A stretch of 64,000 nucleotides of DNA from Poriferisodalis sp965205175 (GCF_965205175.1 NZ_OZ242038.1:62001-126000); one strand, 5' to 3'. Positions 18,740 to 27,889 are shown, counted from the stretch's first letter. The notes: generated by a model from the letters alone, not told the origin. Made by a program: numbers and translations.

Positions 18740-19213
18740 ATGTCCAGCGACGGCTCGCGCCCGATCCCGTGCCCGCAGCGATGGTTCGACGATTACGAGG
18801 CCGGCGAGCGCTTCACGTTCGGTTCAGCGACCGTCGACGAAGCAGAGATCGTCGAATTCGGGCGCAGGTTCGACCCGCAGCCGTTCCACATCGATCCGGC
18901 AGCTGCTCGCCACAGCGTCTACGGCGGCCTGATCGCCTCGGGCTGGCACACCGGCGCCATCATGATGCGGCTGCTGGGCGAGCATCTGCTGGGGCCTTCC
19001 AGCATGGGTTCGCCCGGCCTCGACGAGCTGCGGTGGCTGGCGCCGGTGCGTCCCGGTGACTGCCTGACGCTGACGGTCGAGGTGCTGGAGGTTCGCCCGA
19101 GCCGGTCCAAGCCCGACCGGGGCATCGTCAAGATGGCCCACGAACTCGTCAACCAGCACGGCACCACCGTGCTGCGAGCCGTAGCCAACATGATGCTCGC
19201 CCGCCGCCCCTGA
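18740..19213 (+). CDS. MaoC-like hydratase/dehydratase
   Basis: The protein has 157 residues in a single hot-dog fold. The hydratase motif is visible as FGRRFDPQPFHIDPAAAR, with the catalytic Asp and His of R-specific enoyl-CoA hydratases, followed by YGGLIASGWHTGAI. It probably hydrates an enoyl-CoA. The ATG at 18740 is chosen over a TTG one codon earlier because of the spacing to CACACT, 6 nt upstream. It stands alone, 55 bp after aceE. The substrate cannot be inferred. Confidence 0.82.
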   Translation: MSSDGSRPIPCPQRWFDDYEAGERFTFGSATVDEAEIVEFGRRFDPQPFHIDPAAARHSVYGGLIASGWHTGAIMMRLLGEHLLGPSSMGSPGLDELRWLAPVRPGDCLTLTVEVLEVRPSRSKPDRGIVKMAHELVNQHGTTVLRAVANMMLARRP

Positions 19214-19306
19214 CGTTTTCGTCGGCAAGTCTCGAACGCCGGTGCCGGCTCGCAGACGCGAACTACAGTCTGCACTCGCCGTTGCTGGCAGTTGCGGAGG
19301 GAGCAC

Positions 19307-19969
19307 ATGCCCGAGTACGCCGATCCCGCTAGCGCTTTGCCAGACGAGGACATTCGCTGTGCGAAGTGCGGCTCAGCCATGGTGCGTCGAGTGGCCAAGA
19401 AGGGCAAGCACGCGGGTAACGAGTTCTGGGGATGCTCGACGTTTCCGAAGTGCCGCTCAACGGTGACGGTGCCGGAGGTGTGCCCGTTCAGCAGCGCGCC
19501 GCCCGAGCCGCTGTCAGGGCAATCGGGGCTGTTGAACAAGGCGCGCGGTACAGCAGATCGCATCTGGCGCTGGCGTCTCGAACTCGACGAACCCGATGCG
19601 AACGACCGCTGGGATCCTGAACACCGCCGGAGAGTTCTGCCGTATCTGCACGATCGCGACAAAGGTCATTGCGGCATCTGCGGTGGCTTGATGAAGCTCA
19701 AAGGAGCGCACATCGAGCACATCGTGCCGAAACGGTTCGCCGTGTTCGAGCTCACCTCTGAAGGCATGGCGCAACAAGGGGCGTACTACACCAGCGAACT
19801 GCACAGAATGAACAATCTTCAAGTCGCTCATGCGCGCTGCAACAGGAACAAAGGCAACACCCCTGACATCCGCCAATGGCGGCATCAGACCATGGAACCA
19901 AGGCCCGTGGCCAAGAGCAAGGACGGCCGAGTGCTGCTGTTGCCGCTGCCTGAGCCAACACATCGCTGA
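19307..19969 (+). CDS. Topoisomerase-type C4 zinc ribbon fused to an HNH endonuclease
   Basis: The protein has 220 residues. Residues 18-50 form a C4 zinc ribbon like the C-terminal repeats of DNA topoisomerase I (CAKCGSAMV, then FWGCSTFPKCRST; C18, C21, C43, C49), a single-strand DNA-binding module. After a linker, residues 118-190 form an HNH nuclease with CGICGG, HIEHIVPKR, NNLQVAHARCNRNKGN. H135/H138, the Asn pair and the zinc cysteines are all present. A strong GGAGGGAG site lies 3 nt before the ATG. It could be a repair, restriction or stand-alone nuclease; nothing next to it resembles a methylase. Confidence 0.85.
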   Translation: MPEYADPASALPDEDIRCAKCGSAMVRRVAKKGKHAGNEFWGCSTFPKCRSTVTVPEVCPFSSAPPEPLSGQSGLLNKARGTADRIWRWRLELDEPDANDRWDPEHRRRVLPYLHDRDKGHCGICGGLMKLKGAHIEHIVPKRFAVFELTSEGMAQQGAYYTSELHRMNNLQVAHARCNRNKGNTPDIRQWRHQTMEPRPVAKSKDGRVLLLPLPEPTHR

Positions 19970-20101
19970 GCCGGCACCGCTTCACATCGGCGCATCGTCG
20001 ACGAAGCCGGACACGACCGACACCCGCTGCCAGCGTGCCGACCAGCGGTGCGATGCGCAGCGCCTCAGATGAACACGACGAAGCCGCCGGGTGCGGAGCG
20101 G

Positions 20102-20866
20102 CTAGGCGTACTGGGCGGCGGCTTGGTGTTCTAGCCAGCCGAGCAGGATGGCGATTGCGCGGGGGTCGTGGCGAATCCGATGATCGGCGCCGTCTATGAG
20201 GCGCAGCTCAGCGCTGGGATGTCGAGACGCCAAGTGTCGTGCCTCTTCGTAGGGGACCTGGCGGTCCGCGATGCCGTGCAGGATCAGCAGCGGCCGGTCG
20301 GCGAGCTGCGTCACGGCATCGATCGCCTTGTTCTGCTTCAGCTCGCGGTTCCATGCGCTCGCCGAGCGCGGGAAGGTCTCAGACCGGATCACGCCCACAT
20401 CTCGGCAGTGCTGCAGAAATGCCCTTGGATCACTCGCCCAGTCGTCGAAGTCAGCCCTGGGCGCCATTGCCGCCACCCCCCGAACGCGCGCATCGCTTGC
20501 GGCGGCAAGCATGGCCACCGAGCCTCCCGTGGTGGAACCCACGAGCCACACACCGCGGCAGCCGTCTTGGAGAACCTGCTCCACAGAACGTCGGACATCG
20601 TCGATCCAGCCGAGCAGCGAGAAATCTCCTTCGGATTCGCCGCAACCTCGCATGCTGACTGCGAGCACGGTCCAGCCCTGCGCGTCGGCGATGCGCTCAG
20701 CAAACAGCTGGTACGTGCGATTCGGCGTGTCAGGTCGCTGCTTGGAAGGGAACCCGTGACACAGCACTACAGCGGGTCCGCTCCCTGTCGAGCGGGCCGG
20801 CCGGATCATCAGCGCGGCAAGCCGGGGAGCGCCTTCGATGGTGATCTCGGAGACTGTCGTGCTCAC
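20102..20866 (-). CDS. Alpha/beta-hydrolase fold protein with Thr at the nucleophile position
   Basis: The protein has 254 residues from the GTG at 20866, which has GGAG 6 nt upstream; a GTG 21 codons earlier would overlap the neighbouring gene. The fold is clear: VVLCHGFPS (oxyanion loop), VSMRGCGESEG, the Asp loop LHGIADRQVPYEEA and the His loop GADHRIRHDP. At the nucleophile elbow, normally G-x-S-x-G, it reads VGSTTGGS, so Thr replaces Ser. It may be a weak hydrolase or a non-catalytic member. It follows two small genes on the same strand. Confidence 0.75.
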   Translation of the reverse strand: MSTTVSEITIEGAPRLAALMIRPARSTGSGPAVVLCHGFPSKQRPDTPNRTYQLFAERIADAQGWTVLAVSMRGCGESEGDFSLLGWIDDVRRSVEQVLQDGCRGVWLVGSTTGGSVAMLAAASDARVRGVAAMAPRADFDDWASDPRAFLQHCRDVGVIRSETFPRSASAWNRELKQNKAIDAVTQLADRPLLILHGIADRQVPYEEARHLASRHPSAELRLIDGADHRIRHDPRAIAILLGWLEHQAAAQYA

Positions 20867-20904
20867 CGCACGCTCCAAGCAGACGGCACCGCGCTCAATC
20901 GGGC

Positions 20905-21156
20905 TCAACGAGGCTGCGACGAACCGCACAGCCGCGACAGGCGATAGCCGCGGTTGCGCGCCTCTCGCAGCTCGTCGGGGCCGAACGTGGCGTACGACTG
21001 CGTTGCCACGATGTCTGCGACGGCCCGGACAAGGCGTTCGACAACGGCCGCGTCATCCGATGCTGTCTCCAGGTCGTAGACGACCTGGCTGCGCTTGTCG
21101 CCTACGAAGCGGCGGCCTGCAAGTTCCCTGGGGGCGTCGATTCGCCGGAGGTCCAT
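20905..21156 (-). CDS. Small conserved-looking hypothetical protein
   Basis: The protein has 83 residues and starts MDLRRIDAPRELAG, followed by RRFVGDKRSQVVYDLE and the closing ATFGPDELREARNRGYRLSR. It is soluble and charged, with alternating helix and strand. I recognise no domain. The ATG at 21156 avoids overlap with the gene upstream; the longer frame does not. It sits 38 bp before the hydrolase gene and 43 bp after a membrane-protein gene on the same strand, so the three probably form an operon. Function unknown. Confidence 0.55.
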   Translation of the reverse strand: MDLRRIDAPRELAGRRFVGDKRSQVVYDLETASDDAAVVERLVRAVADIVATQSYATFGPDELREARNRGYRLSRLCGSSQPR

Positions 21157-21199
21157 GCGCACATTCTGCCGTCCGGGGCGCGCTCCGCTCGCCGCGGGC

Positions 21200-21805
21200 T
21201 CAGCCATCCTCGTCGCAAGCGCGGCCTCCATCAGGTTCCGCGGCCGCGAGTGCGCCGATGCGACGCAGGTACTCGAGGTGTGCGGCCGCTACGGCGTGGA
21301 CCTGCTCGAGCGATACCTCAATTCCGTCTCGACGCAGGCCGCGATACAGCTCTGCGATAGAGGAGCGATCCTCGGTGACGCTGATGCCTGTCGTCGCCAC
21401 GCTCGCAGGCGCACTATCGACGGCCTCCGCGGCACCCTCAGATACGGGACTCGCTGACGCAGCGCTTGCTGCCGCGGCGGTATCGGACGCGGCACCCTCG
21501 GGCACTGCCATCAAACGCGCGGTGTCAGCCGATGCAGCCGTTTGCGACGCGGCGAGGTCGTGCATCGTGTCCGACGCGAACTGCAGCTGGTTGAGATGCG
21601 CTCGCAGGAGCGTCTCCAGTTCGCTCGGTCCCAGCCCTGCGGCAACATCGAACGGCAACAGATCCGAGACGAACTGCGCCGCTTCTGCCAGCCGCCACAC
21701 AGGCTCGCGGCGTTGGCGGCCCAGCCGCTGCGCCTGTGAGCCCACCACGCCGGCGGCAACGACGAAACCGATCACCAGCGAGATGACCACCACCGCCACG
21801 ATCAC
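21200..21805 (-). CDS. Single-pass membrane protein of unknown function
   Basis: The protein has 201 residues. A hydrophobic N-terminal helix (IVAVVVISLVIGFVVAAGVV) is followed by a cytoplasmic region with predicted helices (about 30-85), an Ala/Ser-rich low-complexity stretch (90-140) and a helical C-terminus (SIAELYRGLRRDGIEVSLEQ). The start is GTG. The layout suggests a membrane-tethered coiled or regulatory protein. Unknown family. Head of a small three-gene minus-strand group. Confidence 0.6.
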   Translation of the reverse strand: MIVAVVVISLVIGFVVAAGVVGSQAQRLGRQRREPVWRLAEAAQFVSDLLPFDVAAGLGPSELETLLRAHLNQLQFASDTMHDLAASQTAASADTARLMAVPEGAASDTAAAASAASASPVSEGAAEAVDSAPASVATTGISVTEDRSSIAELYRGLRRDGIEVSLEQVHAVAAAHLEYLRRIGALAAAEPDGGRACDEDG

Positions 21806-22012
21806 GGTTGACTCCTCGGCCGCCCACCGCGCTCAGGCATCAACCAAGAGCATCAACACGAGCATCGACCCAGAAGTCGGTCGTGAAACGAGAACGTTGC
21901 GCCAGCCTCTGCGCCCGGCAAACCGTACACCTGAGCGCAGCGACCCACGCGCTGCAACGCCGCGCGGCCCCGCCGGTGCGTCCGCAACCGATGCGCCGGC
22001 CGCTGACAGCGC

Positions 22013-23125
22013 CTACAGCCCGATGCGCTGCGCCAGCAGCTCCCGGTGGTATGCGGGATCACCGAAGATCAGCTCGGAGCTCTTCGCGCGCTTGAAGTAC
22101 AGGTGCGCTGGGTGTTCCCAAGTGAAGCCGATGCCGCCGTGGATCTGGATGTTCTCCGCAGCGCAATGGAAGTACGCCTCCGAGCAGTACGCCTTGGCCA
22201 GCGAGGCCACCGACGGCAGCTCGTCGTTCATCTCCGATGCGCACCAAGCCCCGTAGTACGCCGCCGACTTAGCCGACTCGACCTCGAGCAGCATGTCCGC
22301 GCACTTGTGCTTGATGGCTTGGAACGAGCCGATCGGCCGGCCGAACTGCACACGGTCCTTCGCGTACTGCACGGCCATGTCCAGCACGAACTGTGCGCCA
22401 CCGACCTGCTCGTTGGCGAGCGCCACCGCAGCTAGATCGAGCACCTTGTCGAGGTAGGCGAAGTTGTCGGTGTCGCACAGGTGCTTCGCAGGCGTGGCGT
22501 CGAACGTGATGCGCGCCTGTTTGCGAGTCTGATCCATGGTGGCGAGGTTCTCGCGGCTCAGCCCGGCCGCGTCACCCTCGACGGTGAACAGGTGAATGCC
22601 GCCGTCGCAGCGCGTCGCCACCACGAACAGGTTGGCAGTGCCGCCGTCGGTCACGAACATCTTCTCGCCGGAGATCGTCGCCGAGTCGCCGGTGTCGGTG
22701 GCCTCAGCTTCGATGCCATCGGCGTCCCAGCGTCCGCTGACCTCGGCCAAGGCCAAGGTGGCGATGATCTCGCCGGAAGCGATGCCTGCGAGCAGCTCTT
22801 CTTTGGCCTTCTCGTTGCCTGAGTGCAAGATGGCGTTGCCGGCCAGCACCACCGTGGAGAAGTAGGGCGAGCACAGCAGGCTGCGGCCCATCTCCTCGAG
22901 CACAATGCCGAGCTCGACGTAGCCGGCGCCCTGACCGCCGTACTCCTCGGGAATGATCAGCGCCTGCAAGCCGAGCTGTTCGGCCATCTGCGTCCACACG
23001 GCAGGGTCGTAGCCCTCATCGGTCTCCATCAGCTCTCGCACCGTGGCTTCGGGGGACTTCTCCTCGAGAAATGAACGGACGAAGTTGCGGAGCTCTTCTT
23101 GCTCCTCGGTGAATGCGAAGTTCAC
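22013..23125 (-). CDS. Acyl-CoA dehydrogenase
   Basis: The protein has 370 residues from a GTG at 23125, with GGAGG 8-12 nt upstream. It starts at the usual N-terminus of the fold (NFAFTEEQEELRNFVRSFL). FAD/substrate motifs include IPEEYGGQGAGYVE, LALAEVSGRW, DRVQFGRPIGSFQAIKH and IQIHGGIGFTWEHP. It belongs to the short acyl-CoA dehydrogenase class that often acts on unusual or steroid-derived acyl-CoAs in actinobacteria, sometimes as a heterotetramer; no partner gene is next to it. The catalytic base position is not certain by eye. Divergent from the sulfite-oxidase-like gene. Confidence 0.88.
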   Translation of the reverse strand: MNFAFTEEQEELRNFVRSFLEEKSPEATVRELMETDEGYDPAVWTQMAEQLGLQALIIPEEYGGQGAGYVELGIVLEEMGRSLLCSPYFSTVVLAGNAILHSGNEKAKEELLAGIASGEIIATLALAEVSGRWDADGIEAEATDTGDSATISGEKMFVTDGGTANLFVVATRCDGGIHLFTVEGDAAGLSRENLATMDQTRKQARITFDATPAKHLCDTDNFAYLDKVLDLAAVALANEQVGGAQFVLDMAVQYAKDRVQFGRPIGSFQAIKHKCADMLLEVESAKSAAYYGAWCASEMNDELPSVASLAKAYCSEAYFHCAAENIQIHGGIGFTWEHPAHLYFKRAKSSELIFGDPAYHRELLAQRIGL

Positions 23126-23260
23126 GGACGCGCCTCCGGGCTGGTGCCGCCAGTGCAACCCAGCACCAGCGCAACGGTCAGGCGAAGTTCTATCACGCCC
23201 GTGTCGCGACGGCTCAGCGATCGCAACGAAATCTGTCGCAGTGCCAAGCGACAGCTGTGG

Positions 23261-23266
23261 TAGCGT
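23261..23266 (+). promoter_or_regulatory. Possible -10 element of the sulfite-oxidase-like gene
   Basis: TAGCGT, the same hexamer as before the thioredoxin-like gene, ends 14 nt before the ATG at 23281, giving a very short leader. Confidence 0.35.
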
Positions 23267-23280
23267 CGCCACGAGTAGCG

Positions 23281-25188
23281 ATGTCCAGCGCCCCCACGAC
23301 GCCGAACGGCCGAGGCATCAGCCGGTGGGTCCGCAGGCCCCGAGCAGGCGTTGGACGTGAATGCGGTGGGTCGCCAGACCCGTGGTCGGCAGGCGCCGAG
23401 TCGGCCAGCACCGGTTCAGCAGCCTCCGGGTTTGTGGCCGGCGTCTGTGGTGCAGGTATGGCGCTGGCGTTCGGCGAGCTGGTAGACGCGCTGGCGGAGA
23501 CGATTCCTTCGCTGGTGGTGGCAGTCGGCGAAACCTTGGTGGACTACTCGCCGGACTGGGCAGTGCGGCTCAGCATCGAGCTGTTCGGAGAGAACGACAA
23601 GACCGCAGTGGCAGCCGGCATCGTCGGGCTGACCTTGATCATCGGCGGTCTGCTGGGCGCTTCCGCGATGGCACCCCGACGCCGTTGGTTGCAGGTCGCC
23701 GGCTTCGCCGGGTTGGCTGTCATTGGCGGCTGGAGTGCTGCTCGCCATCCCCTGAGCCCGTTCGTGCGCTCATGGCTCGTCGCCGTGGCTGCTGCGTTGC
23801 TCGGCTACCTCACGCTGACACTGCTGTCGCGCGTTGCCGTGACCCGAGGCGACTTGGGGCGCAGCGGCTCGTCGCTCGCACGCAAGGGTCCCGCGGGCGT
23901 AGGTCCCCCAGCCCATGAGCCTGCCGACATCGCTGCTCCCGACAACGGCGCTGATCCGGGCTTCAGCCCGCAGCTTGGACCGACCCCCGGAACGAGCCCG
24001 GACCCCAGCCGTCGGGCATTCCTGCGCAGCGTCGGCAGCGCAGCAGTGGCGGCCGTGGGCCTCGTCGCACTGGGACGGGTCCTGCGAGGTCCCTCGGCGG
24101 CCGAGACCGCTCGAGCGGGCATCAGCCTGAATCCCTCGACGCCACCCTCAAGCCCGGCCTCGATTCCTCCCGGCATTCCTCCCACCAGCACCTCGGCCGC
24201 CGGCACCCCGAGTTCGACCGCGCCGACTGCCACGACGGCGGCACAGCGCAGGCTTGCCGCCGAACTCGCATCGTTGGAGACGCTGGACGAGGTCGAAGGC
24301 ATATCGACCTACCTGACGTCCAACAGAGACTTCTACCGCATCGACACCGCGCTGACCGTGCCGCAAGTAGACCCCGCAACCTGGCGGCTCCGGTTCACCG
24401 GCATGGTCGATCGTCCGTACGAGCTGACCTTCGACGAGATCCTGGCGATGGACCTGCAAGAGCGCGTGATCACCCTGTCGTGCGTGTCGAACCCGGTCGG
24501 CGGCAGTCTCGTCGGCAACGCCGTGTGGACCGGTGTCCCGCTGGCCGACTTGCTCGACCGCGCGGGCATACGCCAAGGTGCCGACCAAATCGTCGGACGC
24601 TCGGTCGACGACTGGACCGCCGGGTTCCCGACCGAAGTGGTGCGCGACGGCCGCAACGCGATGCTCGCGGTCGGCATGAACGGAGAGCCGCTGCCGACCC
24701 AGCATGGCTTCCCCGCGCGGCTGCTGGTGGCTGGGCTGTACGGCTACGTGTCGGCCGTGAAGTGGGTCGAGGAGATCCGCCTCACCACGTGGGACGGATT
24801 CGACGGCTTCTGGGTGCCTCGAGGGTGGTCCAAACGCGGACCCATGAAGATCCAGAGCCGCATCGACGTGCCCGGCCGCGGCACCCGCCCGGTGGCCGGC
24901 TCGGAGACGTCGATCGCGGGCATCGCTTGGGCGCCGACACGAGGCATCGGCACCGTGGAGATGCGCGTCGATGGCGGCCCGTGGCAGCGCTGCGAACTGG
25001 GCGAAGCGATCAGCGGCGAGACATGGGTGCAATGGCACCGGCGGTGGACCCCCACTGCGGGCACGCATGTGCTGCAAGTGCGCGCCACAGACAGCGCCGG
25101 AACCGTCCAGCCCGAGGGTCCCGTCGATGTCCGACCCGATGGCGCCGAGGGATGGCACCGCATTGCCGTGCGGGTGGACGCCGCCTGA
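23281..25188 (+). CDS. Membrane-anchored molybdopterin oxidoreductase, sulfite oxidase family
   Basis: The protein has 635 residues. Residues 40-190 hold about four membrane helices. A Pro/Ser/Thr-rich segment with RRAFLRSVGSAAVAAVGLVALG, a second anchor resembling a twin-arginine region, leads to the molybdopterin domain (about 330-535). The cysteine that ligates molybdenum is in ITLSCVSNPVGG, and NGEPLPTQHGFPARLL is characteristic. A C-terminal Mo-co dimerisation domain (to the end) contains SIAGIAWAPTRGIG. It should act on the outer face of the membrane; the substrate (sulfite or another oxo-compound) is unknown. Cofactor genes moaA, moaC and moeA lie 31 kb downstream. The ATG at 23281 avoids an unconserved upstream lead. 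Confidence 0.88.
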   Translation: MSSAPTTPNGRGISRWVRRPRAGVGRECGGSPDPWSAGAESASTGSAASGFVAGVCGAGMALAFGELVDALAETIPSLVVAVGETLVDYSPDWAVRLSIELFGENDKTAVAAGIVGLTLIIGGLLGASAMAPRRRWLQVAGFAGLAVIGGWSAARHPLSPFVRSWLVAVAAALLGYLTLTLLSRVAVTRGDLGRSGSSLARKGPAGVGPPAHEPADIAAPDNGADPGFSPQLGPTPGTSPDPSRRAFLRSVGSAAVAAVGLVALGRVLRGPSAAETARAGISLNPSTPPSSPASIPPGIPPTSTSAAGTPSSTAPTATTAAQRRLAAELASLETLDEVEGISTYLTSNRDFYRIDTALTVPQVDPATWRLRFTGMVDRPYELTFDEILAMDLQERVITLSCVSNPVGGSLVGNAVWTGVPLADLLDRAGIRQGADQIVGRSVDDWTAGFPTEVVRDGRNAMLAVGMNGEPLPTQHGFPARLLVAGLYGYVSAVKWVEEIRLTTWDGFDGFWVPRGWSKRGPMKIQSRIDVPGRGTRPVAGSETSIAGIAWAPTRGIGTVEMRVDGGPWQRCELGEAISGETWVQWHRRWTPTAGTHVLQVRATDSAGTVQPEGPVDVRPDGAEGWHRIAVRVDAA

Positions 25189-25237
25189 ACGCGGCAATAC
25201 GGCAGCATCGTGACACGTCCGCCGGCCCCGTGGCCGA

Positions 25238-25265
25238 TTGGCACCTTGGCACCGTGCCATAAGAT
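25238..25265 (+). promoter_or_regulatory. Predicted promoter of the MBL-fold hydrolase gene
   Basis: TTGGCA (25238-25243), a 16-bp spacer and TAAGAT (25260-25265), then 6 nt to the ATG at 25272. A good sigma-A-type match with leaderless spacing. Confidence 0.5.
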
Positions 25266-25271
25266 GCATCC

Positions 25272-25913
25272 ATGGCTCTGCACTGGTCCGCCACCGGCAT
25301 CGAAGTACACAAGCATGTGGTGCGCCCGCTTGAAGGCGACCTGCCCGGCGGCTTCCCAGACGACTTCGACAACAACGTCTTCACCATTCGCTGCACAGCG
25401 ACTGGCGAGGCCATGCTCATCGACGCAGCCAACGAGCATGAGCGCCTGCTCGAGGTGTGCCGGCGCCTCGGCGTGACCAAGGTGGTGGAGACCCACGGTC
25501 ATTGGGACCACATCCAAGCAGTGCCGGCAGTGCGCGAAGCGGGCATCAAGGTGGGCATCACCGCACAGGATGCGTCGATGCTGCCGAGCTACGACTTCAT
25601 CCTCGAGGACGACTCGGTGATCGAGCTGGGGCGTCTGCGAGTCCGCACCATTCACAATCCGGGCCACACCGAGGGCTCCATGAGCTTCCACGTGGAAGGA
25701 ACGCCGCTGCTGTTCACCGGCGACACGCTGTTCCCTGGCGGGCCGGGCAACACCAGCTTCGGCGGCAATTTCGACCAGATCATCCGCAGCATCGAGGATC
25801 GGATGTTCTCGGCGTTCCCGGCCGACACCATGGTGCTGCCCGGCCACGGTCTCGACACCACCATCGGCACCGAGTCGCCGCACCTGCAGGAGTGGATCGA
25901 CCGAGGCTGGTAG
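25272..25913 (+). CDS. MBL-fold metallo-hydrolase (glyoxalase II-like)
   Basis: The protein has 213 residues. All metal motifs are present: THGHWDH, the next ligand in NPGHTEGS, FTGDTLFPGG (bridging Asp) and VLPGHG, so a binuclear zinc/iron centre is expected. The size and the lack of a C-terminal helical domain fit the stand-alone hydrolase group rather than true glyoxalase II. Likely substrates are thioesters or lactones; none can be assigned. It sits alone between the molybdoenzyme gene and a convergent ABC pair. Confidence 0.88.
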   Translation: MALHWSATGIEVHKHVVRPLEGDLPGGFPDDFDNNVFTIRCTATGEAMLIDAANEHERLLEVCRRLGVTKVVETHGHWDHIQAVPAVREAGIKVGITAQDASMLPSYDFILEDDSVIELGRLRVRTIHNPGHTEGSMSFHVEGTPLLFTGDTLFPGGPGNTSFGGNFDQIIRSIEDRMFSAFPADTMVLPGHGLDTTIGTESPHLQEWIDRGW

Positions 25914-25954
25914 CCCGCGCCGCAGCACTCGTCGCAGCTGCGGGCTGTATCGGC

Positions 25955-26800
25955 CTAGCCGGTCGCCACTCGGCGGTTCAGGGATCTGAACGCCATGAAG
26001 AACGTCACGACAGCGAGGCCCGCAATTGCCCCGGCGCCCTTGAGGATCATCGCAGCATTCCAGCCATCGAAGAGAATCGTGCGCATCGCTTCCAACAGGT
26101 AGGTCACCGGATTCCACCCCGCCACTGCGCGGAGCCAGCCCGACATCAGCTCTCGCGGCAGGAACGACGGCGTCAGAAATGCGAACGGGAAGAAGATCAG
26201 GAACGACGAGTTCACAGCTGCAGGGTTCCCGGTGCGCAACGCCACGGTGTACGGGATGCCGCTGTAGGCCAAGCTCCAGGCAATGGACAGCAGCAGGAAC
26301 ACCAAGAGCCCCAATACCCCCGTCTCGAACCACACACCGAAGACCAGGCCCATGGCCACCACGAAGAGCGCCAAGCCCAGCGCCATGACGACATCGGCCA
26401 CCATGAGTCCGAACAGCAGTGTGGTGCGTCGAATGGGGGTCACCAGCATGCGGTCCAGATAGCCGGACTGAATGTCGATGACCAGAACGCTCGCCCGGGA
26501 AATGCCAGTCACCGCGAAGATGATCGCAACCGGCAGCTGGAAGCCGCGGTAGTCGAGGCTGACGTTGCTGCCCGCCGGCGCCTGGCCTTCGACGAACGAC
26601 TCGAGGGCGCCCGTGTTGACGACGAAGAAGAACACCGGGATGATCAGCGCCGGAATGACGAACTCGGGTTCGCGCATCACGCTGCGGATCGCGCGCCGCG
26701 AGATCGTCGCGATGTCGGTCAGGAAGCTGACGCGGCGCGTGAGGCCGCCGCCGGCAGTCGAGGCTCGGTCCGGTGCGATGTCAATCGCGCGGTCGGTCAT
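25955..26800 (-). CDS. ABC-2 type permease, DrrB-like
   Basis: The protein has 281 residues, six membrane helices and the ABC-2 signature around LTPSFLPRELMSGWLRAVAGWNPVTYLLEAMR, a stretch typical of DrrB/drug-efflux permeases. Its start overlaps the ATPase gene by 4 bp. The two should form one exporter in the inner membrane. The substrate is unknown; in actinobacteria this class exports antibiotics or lipids. Confidence 0.88.
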   Translation of the reverse strand: MTDRAIDIAPDRASTAGGGLTRRVSFLTDIATISRRAIRSVMREPEFVIPALIIPVFFFVVNTGALESFVEGQAPAGSNVSLDYRGFQLPVAIIFAVTGISRASVLVIDIQSGYLDRMLVTPIRRTTLLFGLMVADVVMALGLALFVVAMGLVFGVWFETGVLGLLVFLLLSIAWSLAYSGIPYTVALRTGNPAAVNSSFLIFFPFAFLTPSFLPRELMSGWLRAVAGWNPVTYLLEAMRTILFDGWNAAMILKGAGAIAGLAVVTFFMAFRSLNRRVATG

Positions 26801-27882
26801 CGGACGCCTCCCGCCGAGGTCTGCTGCCGCAGCTGCGCGTCGACGGCGGCGTTCGATGCTGTGCCCAACCCTGCTGGGCCGCTCGCTGCATCAGCACCGT
26901 CAGCCGCAGCCTCTTGGGCAGCGGACATGCGATAGCCGGTTGCCTGCAGGAACACGTCGTCCAGCGATGGGGTGCGCACGGTGAGCGCCGTCGGATGCAC
27001 ATCGGCACCGGCCAATGCCACGGCCACAGCACCTACCAGTCCTGCGCCGTTTGCAGCGGAGATGGTGATGCCGCGTCGGCCGGCTGTCACGCCGTCGGCG
27101 CCGTCCACCTCTTGTGCGACCTCGGCTGCGCGTGCAATATCCCGCGGCGCCAGATCCACCACGATGACATCGGCGCCGACAGCCCGCTTCAGCTCCGCAG
27201 GCGTTCCTTGCTGCACGATGCGGCCGTCGGCGAGTATCGCCACCCGATCGGCCAGCGCATCGGCTTCCTCCAAGTACTGCGTCGTGAGGAACACGGTCAC
27301 GCCCAGTTCGTCGTTCAGCCGGCGCACCTCCTCCCAGACCTGCGCCCTGCTGGCAGGGTCCAGCCCGGTGGTGGGTTCGTCCAAGAAGATGACCTCGGGC
27401 GCGTGTATCAGCGAAGCCGCGAGGTCCAGCCGGCGCTTCATGCCGCCGCTGTAGGTGGAGATGCGAGCATCGATGGCGTCGCCGATGTCTGCGAGATCGA
27501 TGGCGTTGTCGATGGAAGCTGCCCGATCCGCCGGCCGCAGTCCGTACAGTCGCGCCTGCAGATCCAAGATCTCTCGGCCGGATTGCTTCTCGTCGAGCGC
27601 CGACTCCTGCATAGCGACGCCGATGCGAATGCGCACTTCGCCCGGATGTTCTGCGATGTCGTAGCCGGCAACTCGCGCCTTGCCCGCGGTAGGACTCAGC
27701 AGTGTGCACAGCATGCGCACCGTTGTGCTCTTCCCGGCCCCGTTCGGTCCGAGGAATCCGAAGATCTCGCCTCTGCGGACCAGCAGATCGACACCGTCGA
27801 CCGCGCGTTTGGCGCCGAAGTCGCGCACCAGCCCGTCGGCCTCGACAGCCGGCGGCGCCGCAGGTCGGCTCGGCTCGGACAC
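26797..27882 (-). CDS. ABC transporter ATP-binding protein, DrrA-like
   Basis: The protein has 361 residues from the GTG at 27882, which lies 7 nt after a TACCCT hexamer; an earlier in-frame TTG has no such support. Walker A is GPNGAGKST, the signature is YSGGMKRRLD and Walker B is VIFLDEPTTGLDP, followed by TQYLEEADALADR. The C-terminal domain found in DrrA proteins (ALTVRTPSLDDVFL) is present, with a tail of about 45 residues rich in Ala. It pairs with the overlapping permease gene. Confidence 0.9.
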   Translation of the reverse strand: MSEPSRPAAPPAVEADGLVRDFGAKRAVDGVDLLVRRGEIFGFLGPNGAGKSTTVRMLCTLLSPTAGKARVAGYDIAEHPGEVRIRIGVAMQESALDEKQSGREILDLQARLYGLRPADRAASIDNAIDLADIGDAIDARISTYSGGMKRRLDLAASLIHAPEVIFLDEPTTGLDPASRAQVWEEVRRLNDELGVTVFLTTQYLEEADALADRVAILADGRIVQQGTPAELKRAVGADVIVVDLAPRDIARAAEVAQEVDGADGVTAGRRGITISAANGAGLVGAVAVALAGADVHPTALTVRTPSLDDVFLQATGYRMSAAQEAAADGADAASGPAGLGTASNAAVDAQLRQQTSAGGVR

Positions 27883-27889
27883 TCGCGGC

